Assembly: GCA_014239855.1 (NCBI GenBank)
Contig: JAAZXY010000004.1
Location: 1 to 64,000, forward strand
Origin: Acidimicrobiales bacterium
GTDB taxonomy: Bacteria; Actinomycetota; Acidimicrobiia; Acidimicrobiales; MedAcidi-G1
Direction of reading: 5' to 3'
DNA length: 64,000 bases
Part shown: in pieces, positions 25,661 to 33,154 of the stretch
Layout: every line of letters starts with the position of its first letter
How positions within the stretch are numbered: the stretch's first letter is position 1
Notes under the pieces: generated by a model
What the model saw: the letters and a program-made list of their open reading frames with translations, nothing else
Told to the model about the DNA's origin: nothing
The model's database searches: none
Translations under genes and position numbers: made by a program

Positions 25661-25676
25661 CCAGCCGAAAGGCTGG
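25661..25676 (-). terminator. Stable hairpin after the PII gene
   Basis: Six perfect G/C-rich pairs (CCAGCC with GGCTGG) enclose a four-base loop, 10 nt after the PII stop codon. There is no U-tract, so it may terminate weakly or protect the 3' end. Confidence 0.5.
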
Positions 25677-25686
25677 AGAGGCAGGC

Positions 25687-26082
<396 letters not shown>

Positions 26083-26113
26083 TCATTGATACGAACTCTC
26101 GTCTGTACCACTC

Positions 26114-26131
26114 CCAGATGCAAGTATCTGG
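26114..26131. promoter_or_regulatory. Palindrome in the PII/GntR divergent region
   Basis: CCAGAT and ATCTGG arms are separated by 6 bases. The stretch is AT-richer than its surroundings and lies about 90 bp upstream of the PII start, a plausible regulator site. The regulator is unknown. Confidence 0.4.
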
Positions 26132-26157
26132 CGGATGTCTGACTAACACTGTTCATT

Positions 26158-26171
26158 TGTACTGATACAGT
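26158..26171 (+). promoter_or_regulatory. Operator-like palindrome and leaderless -10 of the GntR gene
   Basis: TGTA-CTGA-TACA (26158-26169) overlaps the putative -10 TACAGT (26166-26171), which is 8 nt before the GntR GTG. A wider GTTCA/TGAAC pair flanks it (26151-26155 and 26171-26175). The layout suggests autorepression by the GntR protein. Confidence 0.45.
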
Positions 26172-26179
26172 GAACGATC

Positions 26180-26635
26180 GTGCAGACGGGCCCGACCATC
26201 GCCGAATCGATCGATCCCACGGGTCGACGCCGTCGGCTGGTGGTCCGACTGGACGCGGACGGCGTCGTCCCCCTCTACGAACAGCTACGGGCCCAACTCT
26301 CGGTGATGGTGGCCGTGGGCCACCTGGTCGCAGGCTCACGCCTCCCCACGGTCCGGGACATGGCCGATGCCCTCGCCCTGGCCCCCGGGACGGTGGCCCG
26401 GGCCTACCGCGAGCTGGAGGCCGACGGGGCACTCGAGGGTCGGGGTCGGCGGGGCACCTTCGTGGTCGACGAACCGCCCCACTCCGAGCCGCTACGACAA
26501 CGTCGTGAACGCCTGGCCGCGGCTGCCGACCGCTTCGCCTTCGAGGTTCGCCAACTGGGCGTCGACCGCGAGTCGGCCCGCCAACTGCTCGACGAGGCCC
26601 TCACCCGGGGAGCCGACGCCGAACGAACGTCCTGA
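26180..26635 (+). CDS. GntR-family regulator, short YtrA type
   Basis: This 151-residue protein has an N-terminal winged helix (PLYEQLRAQLSVMV, LPTVRDMADALALAPGTVARAYREL) with the GRGRRGTFVV wing, followed by only a short helical tail, as in the YtrA subfamily that usually controls ABC transporter or nearby genes. The start is GTG 26180, placed by the promoter motif. Divergent from the PII gene, it may control PII and itself through the palindromes between them. No effector-binding domain is seen. Confidence 0.88.
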   Translation: MQTGPTIAESIDPTGRRRRLVVRLDADGVVPLYEQLRAQLSVMVAVGHLVAGSRLPTVRDMADALALAPGTVARAYRELEADGALEGRGRRGTFVVDEPPHSEPLRQRRERLAAAADRFAFEVRQLGVDRESARQLLDEALTRGADAERTS

Positions 26636-26680
26636 CCGGCTCATCGCCGGCCGGGCACCCTGCCCGACACCCGGTCAGGA
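26630..26680. terminator. Bidirectional terminator-like double hairpin
   Basis: A 10-bp perfect inverted repeat (TCCTGACCGG at 26630-26639 and CCGGTCAGGA at 26671-26680) encloses an inner hairpin (GGGCA-CCC-TGCCC, 26653-26665). It sits between the convergent GntR and SDR genes and includes the GntR stop codon. No U-tract is present. Confidence 0.55.
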
Positions 26681-26688
26681 GCCGGGCA

Positions 26689-27606
26689 TCAACTGCCGAA
26701 GACGGGTGCCGGCACCGGGCCGTCGGCGATCGAACGGTGGACGGCCTCGCCCACCTCGTCCACGGCGAACCGACGCTCCCCCACCGAGACCACGGGACCA
26801 TGCTGCCACCCGTCGCACACGTTCAACTGACCGCCGGTGGCCTCGAACACCCGGCCGGTCACGTCGCACGCCCCGCTTCCGAGCCACACCATCAGCGGAG
26901 ACACATTGGCCGGGTCCTTCTCATCCCATGCCTCCTCGGGCGCATCGCCGTAGAACACACCCTCGGTCATGCGGGTTCGCGCATCGGGCGCCACGCCGTT
27001 GACCAGCACCCCGTAGCGGCCCCACTCGGCTGCCGCCTGGACGACCAGCAGGGCGATCCCGGCCTTGGCCGCCGCGTAGTTGCCCTGCCCGATGCTGCCC
27101 ATCAGGCCCGCGCCGGACGACGTCATGACGACCCGTCCGGCCACCTCCTCACCGGCCTTGGAGCGGTCACGCCAGTGGGCGATGGCGTGGCGGGCCGGAG
27201 CGAAGTGTCCCTTCAGGTGGACCCGGGTCACCGAGTCCCATTCGTCCTCACCCATGTTGGCCAGCATCCGGTCCCGCAGGAAGCCCGCGTTGCAGACCAG
27301 CGTGTCCAGCCGCCCCCAGGTGTCGACCGCCCGGGCCACCATGGCCTCAGCCTGGTCCCAGTCGGCCACATCCGCGCCGTCCACGATGGCCTGGCCGCCC
27401 ATGGCCTCGATGGCCGCCACGACCTCGTGGGCCGGGCTGTCAGCCGCATCGGGATCCTGCCCCTCGCGACCCACCCCGAGATCGTTGACCACCACGTGGG
27501 CACCCTCGGCGGCGAAGGCCAGGGCGTGGGCCCGGCCGAGCCCGCGCCCGGCCCCGGTCACGATGACCACCCGTCCGTCGCAGCTACCCGTTGACGTGCG
27601 TTCCAT
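26689..27606 (-). CDS. Short-chain dehydrogenase/reductase (SDR)
   Basis: This 305-residue SDR has the cofactor motif TGAGRGLGRAHA, the NDLG block typical of 3-hydroxyacyl-CoA dehydrogenase/multifunctional-enzyme-like SDRs, NAGFLRDRML, and the catalytic S...Y-x3-K (SSGAG and GNYAAAKAG). The alignment with the NDLGVGREG insertion favours a hydroxyacyl-CoA dehydrogenase role in beta-oxidation. GAGGGG precedes the ATG. The substrate is not fixed by sequence. Confidence 0.88.
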   Translation of the reverse strand: MERTSTGSCDGRVVIVTGAGRGLGRAHALAFAAEGAHVVVNDLGVGREGQDPDAADSPAHEVVAAIEAMGGQAIVDGADVADWDQAEAMVARAVDTWGRLDTLVCNAGFLRDRMLANMGEDEWDSVTRVHLKGHFAPARHAIAHWRDRSKAGEEVAGRVVMTSSGAGLMGSIGQGNYAAAKAGIALLVVQAAAEWGRYGVLVNGVAPDARTRMTEGVFYGDAPEEAWDEKDPANVSPLMVWLGSGACDVTGRVFEATGGQLNVCDGWQHGPVVSVGERRFAVDEVGEAVHRSIADGPVPAPVFGS

Positions 27607-27668
27607 CGAAATGACCCCTCAGATCTCCGTCGTCTTCAGCCAGCCACCCTAGGGAGCGGGGCCGGCGG

Positions 27669-28640
27669 TCAGGCCACTCGAACCTGGCCCACGACCGTGC
27701 CGGCCCGGTTGCGGAGAACGTCGGGTCCGCCATCGGGGAGGCGTCCCAGTTCGGTCAGCAGGTGGCCGACCGCGGCGTCGGCGGCCCGCCGGGCACCGTC
27801 CCGGACCTTGAGGGCCAGGCCCAGACCATCGACGGGCAGGGCGGCACAGAACACGCCCTCGGCTCCGGTCTTGACCACCGTGGAACCCGATGCCGCCCGG
27901 ATGATCCGGGTGCAGGCCCGGTCACTACCCGCCACGTGGAACGGCTCGGCCCGCATGGCGTCCAGCAGCCGAGTGGCCGGTGCGCCGACCGGGGCCGAAC
28001 CGAGGCCCGCCCATGCGGTGGCCAGGCCGTCCAGGGGAACCGACCAGACGGGGATCCCGCATCCGTCGACGCCCGGCACCTGCCCGGTCAGGTCGACCCG
28101 GCATGCCTCGGCCATGGCCGGGGTGACATGGTCGGCCTGCAGCGGGTGGGTGGGCTCCAGGTACCCGTCCAGCGGCAGGTCGAGGTGGCGGAGCACGGTC
28201 AGGAAACCCACGTGCTTGCCCGAACAATTGTTGTGACCGGGATCCGGAGCCTCGCCGGCGGCCACCATGTCAGCGGCCGACGGTTCGTGCATCGGGAGGT
28301 GGCTTCCACAGGCCAGGGCCCCGGTATCGAGACCCAGACGATCCAACCAGGCCCGGACGGCGTCGACGTGGCCCGGTTCGCCGTCGTGGCTGGCACAGGC
28401 CAACGCCAGCTCGACATCCCCCAGACCGAACGCGTCAGCGGCTCCGGTGGTCACCAGCGGGAGCGCCTGGAGGGGCTTGGATGCCGAACGGGGCATCACG
28501 GCCCGGTGGGCATCACCGTGGGCACGAACCAACTGGCCGTCGACGTCGACCACGGCCACGTCGACCTCGTGTCGGCTCTCAACCCGTTCCCCCCTGGTGA
28601 CCTCGACGACCAGGGGCGGGAGGTTCGAAGCCAGGTTCAT
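27669..28640 (-). CDS. L-asparaginase II family (AnsA/Rhizobium etli type)
   Basis: This 323-residue protein belongs to the thermolabile asparaginase family of R. etli type (asparaginase_II). Recognisable segments are MPRSASKPLQALPLV, CASHDGEPGH, NNCSGKHVGFL, and the late GVFCAALP block, where the conserved S, K and C residues form the unusual active site of this family. It would release ammonia from asparagine. The frame is open far upstream, but the start ATG 28640 (MNLASNLPPLVVEVTRG) matches the family N-terminus. It follows the DUF6356 gene closely. Confidence 0.87.
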   Translation of the reverse strand: MNLASNLPPLVVEVTRGERVESRHEVDVAVVDVDGQLVRAHGDAHRAVMPRSASKPLQALPLVTTGAADAFGLGDVELALACASHDGEPGHVDAVRAWLDRLGLDTGALACGSHLPMHEPSAADMVAAGEAPDPGHNNCSGKHVGFLTVLRHLDLPLDGYLEPTHPLQADHVTPAMAEACRVDLTGQVPGVDGCGIPVWSVPLDGLATAWAGLGSAPVGAPATRLLDAMRAEPFHVAGSDRACTRIIRAASGSTVVKTGAEGVFCAALPVDGLGLALKVRDGARRAADAAVGHLLTELGRLPDGGPDVLRNRAGTVVGQVRVA

Positions 28641-28650
28641 GGCTACAGGA

Positions 28651-28977
28651 TTACGCGGCCAGGGCCTCCGCCGTGGTGATCGTCGGCGACTCGACGCCCG
28701 ACTCGACGCCCGACTCGAAAACACGCGGGCCGTGGATCCGGGCGTGAAGGCGGTCGATGGCCCGGCTGGCCGTCGTCTGACAGAGGAACGGAAGGACGGC
28801 GTGCACCGCGGCGCCCATGGCCGCCATGGCCAACGTCCCGGCCGCCGAGAACGCGAAGCGTGCGTGCTGCGACCAGGTCTCGCCGACCGAGGCCGGGTGC
28901 GCCGTAAAGAGCGCCGAGGGAGTCCGGTTGCCCGGGGTGTCGATGTCCCGGGTGTCAGTATCGCGGTGCGTTGCCAT
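28651..28977 (-). CDS. DUF6356-like small membrane-associated protein
   Basis: This 108-residue protein contains FTAHPASVGETWSQHARFAF followed by a hydrophobic helix and HAVLPFLCQTTASRAIDRLH, the pattern of DUF6356 proteins. Function is unknown. The C-terminus carries a 12-bp tandem duplication giving ESGVESGVES. It has a leaderless promoter motif and is likely cotranscribed with the asparaginase gene 10 bases downstream. Confidence 0.7.
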   Translation of the reverse strand: MATHRDTDTRDIDTPGNRTPSALFTAHPASVGETWSQHARFAFSAAGTLAMAAMGAAVHAVLPFLCQTTASRAIDRLHARIHGPRVFESGVESGVESPTITTAEALAA

Positions 28978-28983
28978 GGCATG

Positions 28984-28989
28984 ACCCTA
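28984..28989 (-). promoter_or_regulatory. Leaderless-type -10 element (TAGGGT)
   Basis: Minus-strand TAGGGT is 6 nt before the DUF6356 gene ATG at 28977. Confidence 0.45.
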
Positions 28990-29055
28990 CGGACCGATCC
29001 ACGGGACGTTCGTGCGTTCTCGCGGCTCAACGGTCTCTCAATGCACAAATATCGT

Positions 29056-29083
29056 ACTCAAGTGCCTTTGAGTGCAATAGTCT
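29056..29083 (+). promoter_or_regulatory. Lrp gene promoter with perfect inverted repeat operator
   Basis: ACTCAA (29056-29061) and TTGAGT (29068-29073) form a perfect 6-bp inverted repeat with a 6-base spacer, directly upstream of a leaderless -10 candidate TAGTCT (29078-29083) that lies 6 nt before the Lrp ATG. It is a natural autorepression site. Confidence 0.5.
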
Positions 29084-29089
29084 TGCACC

Positions 29090-29551
29090 ATGGACGCCAT
29101 TGATCGAGACCTGCTGCGCCTCCTCCAGGAGGACGCCTCCCTCTCCACCACCGAACTCGGCGAGCAGGTCGGCCTCTCGGCCACCTCGTGTTGGCGACGG
29201 GTCCAGCGCCTCCAGGACCAGGGCATCCTGCGCGCACGGGTGGCCCTCGTGGACCCGGCAGCGGTCGGGCGCGGCCTCACCGCGCTGGTGGAGATACGCG
29301 CCACCGACCATTCCGCCGGCTGGCTGGAGCAGTTCTCCCGGGGAATCGCCGAGTTTCCCGAGATCGTGAACGCCTGGCGTACCAGCGGCGAGGTGGACTA
29401 CATGCTGCGGGTGCTGGTCCGCGACATCGCCGCCTACGACGACTTCTACAAGCGGATGACCCAGCGCGTCGACTTCTCGGGCTTCCGCTCGATCTTCGTC
29501 ATGGAGGAACTCAAGTCCACCACCGCCGTCCCACTGGACGAGCCGGTCTGA
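29090..29551 (+). CDS. Lrp/AsnC family transcriptional regulator
   Basis: This 153-residue regulator has an N-terminal helix-turn-helix (DRDLLRLLQEDASLSTTELG and GLSATSCWRRVQRL) and a C-terminal RAM/ligand-binding domain (VNAWRTSGEVDYMLRVLVRD). Such proteins sense amino acids. It is divergent from the DUF6356-asparaginase operon, so control of asparagine breakdown is an attractive idea. It converges on the YbaK gene with 12 bases between stops. Confidence 0.93.
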   Translation: MDAIDRDLLRLLQEDASLSTTELGEQVGLSATSCWRRVQRLQDQGILRARVALVDPAAVGRGLTALVEIRATDHSAGWLEQFSRGIAEFPEIVNAWRTSGEVDYMLRVLVRDIAAYDDFYKRMTQRVDFSGFRSIFVMEELKSTTAVPLDEPV

Positions 29552-29563
29552 CCCACCCGCCGA

Positions 29564-30037
29564 TCAGCGGGTGACGCCCACCACCGCGCCCGAGGTGGCC
29601 TTGACCAGGTCCTTGGGCTTCACCGGGAACACCGAATCGGGGGTGCCGGCGGCGGCCCACACCTCGTCGAAGTCCATGAGGTGGGGATCGACCACCGTCC
29701 GCAGAGGCACGGTGTGCCCCAACGGCGGCGTGCCACCAATGGCGAACCCGGTGGCCGCCCGGACCTCGCTGGCTCCGGCGATCCTGATCTCGGTACCCAG
29801 ATAGGACGCCAGCCGTTCCTCGTCGACCCGACGACCGCCCGAGCACAACACGAGCACCGGCCGGACATCAGCCATGAACACCAGCGACTTCACGATCTGA
29901 TCGACATGGCAACCCACGGCATCGGCAGCGTCGGCCGCCGTCCGGGTGCCCCCGGGATACTGCTGTACCTCGATCTCGAGCCCTGATGCCTCGGCTTCGA
30001 CGGTGAAGCGCTCGATGGCGTCGCTACGTCGGCTCAT
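29564..30037 (-). CDS. ybaK: YbaK/ProX-like aminoacyl-tRNA deacylase
   Basis: This 157-residue protein has the YbaK/EbsC fold. QIVKSLVFM holds the conserved lysine, GFAIGGTPPLGH is the substrate-loop motif and HTVPLRTVVDP follows. The family hydrolyses misacylated tRNAs such as Cys-tRNA(Pro) or Ala-tRNA(Pro). It is divergent from the selenoprotein gene at 30166. A CGGGAG motif precedes the start, so its message is leadered. Confidence 0.9.
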   Translation of the reverse strand: MSRRSDAIERFTVEAEASGLEIEVQQYPGGTRTAADAADAVGCHVDQIVKSLVFMADVRPVLVLCSGGRRVDEERLASYLGTEIRIAGASEVRAATGFAIGGTPPLGHTVPLRTVVDPHLMDFDEVWAAAGTPDSVFPVKPKDLVKATSGAVVGVTR

Positions 30038-30152
30038 GGGGTCGAACTCCCGGGATCGAAGGGGCGGCCGATGCTCGGTCCGCCCGGGTTGCGTTCAGCC
30101 CAACTGAGAGGATGGACCGTCCGACGATTCTAGGGGCGGGCGGAGCGCGCGG

Positions 30153-30158
30153 TACCGT
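30153..30158 (+). promoter_or_regulatory. Leaderless-type -10 element (TACCGT)
   Basis: TACCGT lies 7 nt before the ATG at 30166. Its position supports translation from the ATG upstream of the UGA and argues that the whole frame, including the UGA, is used. Confidence 0.5.
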
Positions 30159-30165
30159 CCGGCGC

Positions 30166-30537
30166 ATGGCTTCCATTGATCCCCGTCGGCTCCTACTCGT
30201 TCACAACCCGGTCTGAGGGAAGTCCCGGGGCGCCCTCGGAATCCTCGAGGAGCGCGGCGTCGAGTTCGACGTCATCGAGTACATGGACGAACCTCTGGAT
30301 CGCGACCTGCTGGTCCGCATCCTGGAGATGGTCGATCTGGGCCCCGCCGACATGATCCGCCGGGGCGACGCATTCGACGTGTTGGCCGTGGACCCGACGT
30401 CGCTGGACGATCCGTCCGTGGTGGTCGACCTGATCACCGCTCACCCCGGGCTCATGCAGCGACCCATCGGGATCCTCGGCGACCGGGCGGTCGTCGCCCG
30501 ACCGGCCGATCGCATCCTCGAACTCCTCGACGCCTGA
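30166..30537 (+). CDS. arsC: Predicted selenocysteine-containing ArsC-family protein (arsenate reductase-like), UGA at residue 17
   Basis: From ATG 30166 the frame reads MASIDPRRLLLVHNPV, TGA (30214-30216), GKSRGALGILEERGVEF and an intact ArsC C-terminus ending at 30537 (123 residues). UGA replaces the catalytic cysteine of HNPxCxKSR; the adjacent KSR that shapes the active site is present. Further ArsC features are YMDEPLDRDLL, the RR of MIRRGDAF, HPGLMQRPI and the RPADRILELLDA end. A leaderless promoter precedes the ATG and a G-loop hairpin follows the UGA. It is best read as selenocysteine. It is only distantly related to the copy at 23875-24261. The acyl-CoA ligase gene follows after 21 bases. 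Confidence 0.88.
30230..30255 (+). promoter_or_regulatory. Predicted bacterial SECIS hairpin for the UGA at 30214-30216
   Basis: The stem GCGC-CCUCG (30230-30238) pairs with CGAGG (30246-30250) and GCGC (30252-30255), nine pairs with one bulged A at 30251. The loop GAAUCCU starts with G at 30239, 22 nt after the UGA. Size, spacing and loop G all fit the bacterial SECIS pattern. Confidence 0.7.
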
Positions 30538-30558
30538 GGGCCGTCGCCCGGTGACCGG

Positions 30559-32088
30559 ATGAGCGCGCCCCGGGTCGGGCCACTGCTGGCCGACACCGTC
30601 GGCGAGGCTTCCCGTCGATTCGGCGATCGGGCGGCCTTCCGACTGGCCGACGGGACCGAACTGTCCTACCGGGACCTGAACCGGGCCAGCGACGAGGTGG
30701 CGGCTGGGCTGGCCGGGCGGGGGCTGGGACCCGGAAACGTCCTCCTGCTCTCCCTCCCCTCCGGACTGGAATACGCCGTGGGCTATCTGGCGGCCGCCAA
30801 GGTCGGGGCGACCACCGCGGGAGCCAACCCCCGCCTCCGGGCCCGGGAACGGGCCCTGATCGTCGACGCCGTGGATCCCGACCTGATCCTGGCCACCGAC
30901 GCCCTCGCCGACGGCATTCCCGGGGATCGTCACGTCGAGGTGGTCGACGTCGAATCCGGACGGGGCACCGACCCGACCCGACTGCTGGCCGGCCTGCGAC
31001 GCCCCGGAGAGGTCCCTCCCGACGTTCCGGCCGACCCTGACCGGCCGACCTGCATCTGCTTCACCTCCGGCTCCACCGGCGATCCCCGTGGCGCCTGGTT
31101 CACCGACCGGCAGCTGGCGGCCATCCACACCCTCGACACCGGTGGCGCCTGGGGCTCGGGCGGCCACATGGTCAGTGGCACGGCGTTCGCCCACGTCGGG
31201 GTGATGACCAAGATCGGGTGGCAACTGGCCTCCGGTGCGACCATCCACGTCATGGACCGTTGGACGGCCAGCGGCCTCCTGGACCTGGTGGAGCGGTACC
31301 GCCTCCCGGCCGTGAACGGCGTGGCCGCCCAGATCTCGCTGCTCATGCAGGAGCCCGGGTTCGACGAGCGGGACCTGTCGTGCGTGCAGTCGATCGTGGT
31401 CGGCGCCGGGCCGTCGCCCCCGGCGCTGGTCATCGAGGCCCGTGAACGATTCGGCGCCCCGTATTCGATCCGCTACTCGTCCACCGAATCCGGTGGCACC
31501 GGGTTGGGCACGGCGCTGGATGCCGACGACGAGGAGGCCCTCCACACGGTGGGGCGGCCCCGTCCCGGCGTGGCCGCCGAGGTCCGTGACGCCGACGGTC
31601 AGATGCTCCCCGCCGGCGAGGTGGGCGACCTCTGGCTGCAGACGCCGAGTGCCATGTCGGGCTACTGGAACGACCCCGGGGGAAGCGCCGAGGCCCTGGT
31701 GAACGGCTGGCTCCGGACCGGTGATCTGGCGCAGGTGGACGACTCCGGGTGCTTCCGGCTGGCCGGACGGGTCAAGGAGATGTACATCCGGGGCGGCTAC
31801 AACGTCTACCCCCTCGAGGTCGAAGCGGTGCTGGGCACCCATCCGTCGGTCGCCCAGGTGGCCGTGGTCCCCCGTCCGGATCCGACCATGGGCGAGATCG
31901 GCGTGGCCGTGGTCGTACCCACCGACCCCGACCACCCGCCCACCCTGGGCGACCTCTTGGAGCACGGTCACGACGACCTGTCGGGCTACAAGATGCCCGG
32001 CGACATCCGCATCGTGGACCGGCTTCCCCTGAATGCCGGTGACAAACTGGACCGCCTCACCCTGGCCCGTCACGAAACCGACGCGTAG
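30559..32088 (+). CDS. AMP-dependent acyl-CoA synthetase/ligase
   Basis: This 509-residue adenylate-forming enzyme has the P-loop motif FTSGSTGDPRGAWF, in which the usual PKG lysine is arginine, the A5-like YSSTESGG, GWLRTGDLAQVDDSG, the hinge RVKEMYIRGGYNVYP and a C-terminal lysine (LNAGDKLDRL). It would activate a carboxylic acid as acyl-CoA. It follows the ArsC-like selenoprotein gene closely and is probably cotranscribed with it. The carboxylate substrate is not predictable. It converges on rsgA. Confidence 0.9.
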   Translation: MSAPRVGPLLADTVGEASRRFGDRAAFRLADGTELSYRDLNRASDEVAAGLAGRGLGPGNVLLLSLPSGLEYAVGYLAAAKVGATTAGANPRLRARERALIVDAVDPDLILATDALADGIPGDRHVEVVDVESGRGTDPTRLLAGLRRPGEVPPDVPADPDRPTCICFTSGSTGDPRGAWFTDRQLAAIHTLDTGGAWGSGGHMVSGTAFAHVGVMTKIGWQLASGATIHVMDRWTASGLLDLVERYRLPAVNGVAAQISLLMQEPGFDERDLSCVQSIVVGAGPSPPALVIEARERFGAPYSIRYSSTESGGTGLGTALDADDEEALHTVGRPRPGVAAEVRDADGQMLPAGEVGDLWLQTPSAMSGYWNDPGGSAEALVNGWLRTGDLAQVDDSGCFRLAGRVKEMYIRGGYNVYPLEVEAVLGTHPSVAQVAVVPRPDPTMGEIGVAVVVPTDPDHPPTLGDLLEHGHDDLSGYKMPGDIRIVDRLPLNAGDKLDRLTLARHETDA

Positions 32089-32101
32089 CCGGCGGGTAGC
32101 C

Positions 32102-33106
32102 CTAGCGGCGACGTCCCCGGCTGGCCCGGCGCTCCCGGTCCACCTCACGTTCACGCTGCTGGACCAACTCGGCACGCAACGACCGGAAGCGGGCCACCCG
32201 ACGGTGGTCGACCCGGCCAGCGTCGACCTCGGCCCGGACGGCACAGTCCGGTTCGGTGTCGTGCGCACAGTCGGCGAAGCGGCAGTCGGCGGACCGCTCC
32301 TCAAGGTCGCCGAACACCCGGGACAGGGACTCCTCGGCATCCCAGATGCCCACGGCCCGGATCCCCGGCGTGTCGATCAGCAGGCCCCCCTCGGGACGCA
32401 GTACCAGCTCACGGCTGACCGTGGTGTGACGTCCCTTGGAATCGCCGACCCGCACCGCCGCGGTGGCCAGCACCTCGTCGCCCACCAGGGCGTTGACCAA
32501 CGTCGACTTCCCGGCTCCCGACTCCCCCAGGAGGGCCACGGTCCGCCCGGGCGCCATCAGGGCGGCCACCTGTTCATGCCCTGACCGGTCGCTTCCCATG
32601 CCGACGGCCAGCACCTCGACGTCGGGGGCCAACGCCCGCACGGTGGCCGCCACCTCGACGGCCGCCTCGGGTTCCCGGTCGGCCTTGGTCAGGACCACCA
32701 CCACCTCGGCACCGCTGTCCCAGCCCACCACCAGGAAGCGTTCGAGGCGGCCCGGCGGCAGGGGCCGGTCCAGCCCGTGGACAATGAGCACCAGATCGAC
32801 GTTGGCCACCAGGACCTGTTCGATCACCGCCTCGGACGGATCACGCCTCGACACCGTGTTGGAGCGGTCCAGCACCCGCGAGATCAGCGGCCCGGCCTCG
32901 GGATCGTCGACCACCACCACCCAGTCGCCGGTGGCCGGCGCCAGCAGGTCCTGGGACCGCTGCGAATCAGAGACCACCCGGAGGCGCCCCTCAGCGGTCA
33001 CCACGTCGCACTCACCCCGATCGACCCGGACGATGCGGGCCAGATGTCCGTCGTCAGGGCGCGCTCCCCCCGTCCAACCGAAGGCGTGCAGGAGATCAGC
33101 GTCCAT
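32102..33106 (-). CDS. rsgA: Small ribosomal subunit biogenesis GTPase RsgA
   Basis: This 334-residue circularly permuted GTPase matures the 30S subunit. It has an N-terminal OB-fold, the G4 motif LTKAD at 139-143, Walker A GESGAGKST at 194-202, a switch region KGRHTTVSR, G3 DTPG at 245-248, and a C-terminal zinc knuckle (C/H ligands in SADCRFADCAHDTEPDC). A leaderless promoter motif precedes the ATG at 33106. Confidence 0.95.
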   Translation of the reverse strand: MDADLLHAFGWTGGARPDDGHLARIVRVDRGECDVVTAEGRLRVVSDSQRSQDLLAPATGDWVVVVDDPEAGPLISRVLDRSNTVSRRDPSEAVIEQVLVANVDLVLIVHGLDRPLPPGRLERFLVVGWDSGAEVVVVLTKADREPEAAVEVAATVRALAPDVEVLAVGMGSDRSGHEQVAALMAPGRTVALLGESGAGKSTLVNALVGDEVLATAAVRVGDSKGRHTTVSRELVLRPEGGLLIDTPGIRAVGIWDAEESLSRVFGDLEERSADCRFADCAHDTEPDCAVRAEVDAGRVDHRRVARFRSLRAELVQQREREVDRERRASRGRRR

Positions 33107-33114
33107 CGAGGTCG

Positions 33115-33120
33115 ATGCTA
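33115..33120 (-). promoter_or_regulatory. Leaderless-type -10 element (TAGCAT)
   Basis: Minus-strand TAGCAT is 8 nt before the rsgA ATG. It suggests that rsgA has its own promoter separate from the ABC operon upstream. Confidence 0.4.
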
Positions 33121-33154
33121 GGGCCCGGGTCGGGGAGGGATCAGCCCGGGCGAC

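Noticed and set aside
30038..30165. Possible tRNA-Sec or other small RNA in the divergent region before the selenoprotein gene
   Set aside because: A T-arm-like GTTCGA string is present but no acceptor or anticodon arm can be formed, and no selC-like gene was found anywhere in the window.
30193..32340. Long minus-strand open frame of 715 codons opposite the acyl-CoA ligase gene
   Set aside because: It has no recognisable motif and lies opposite a gene with clear motifs. Long antisense frames are expected at this GC content.
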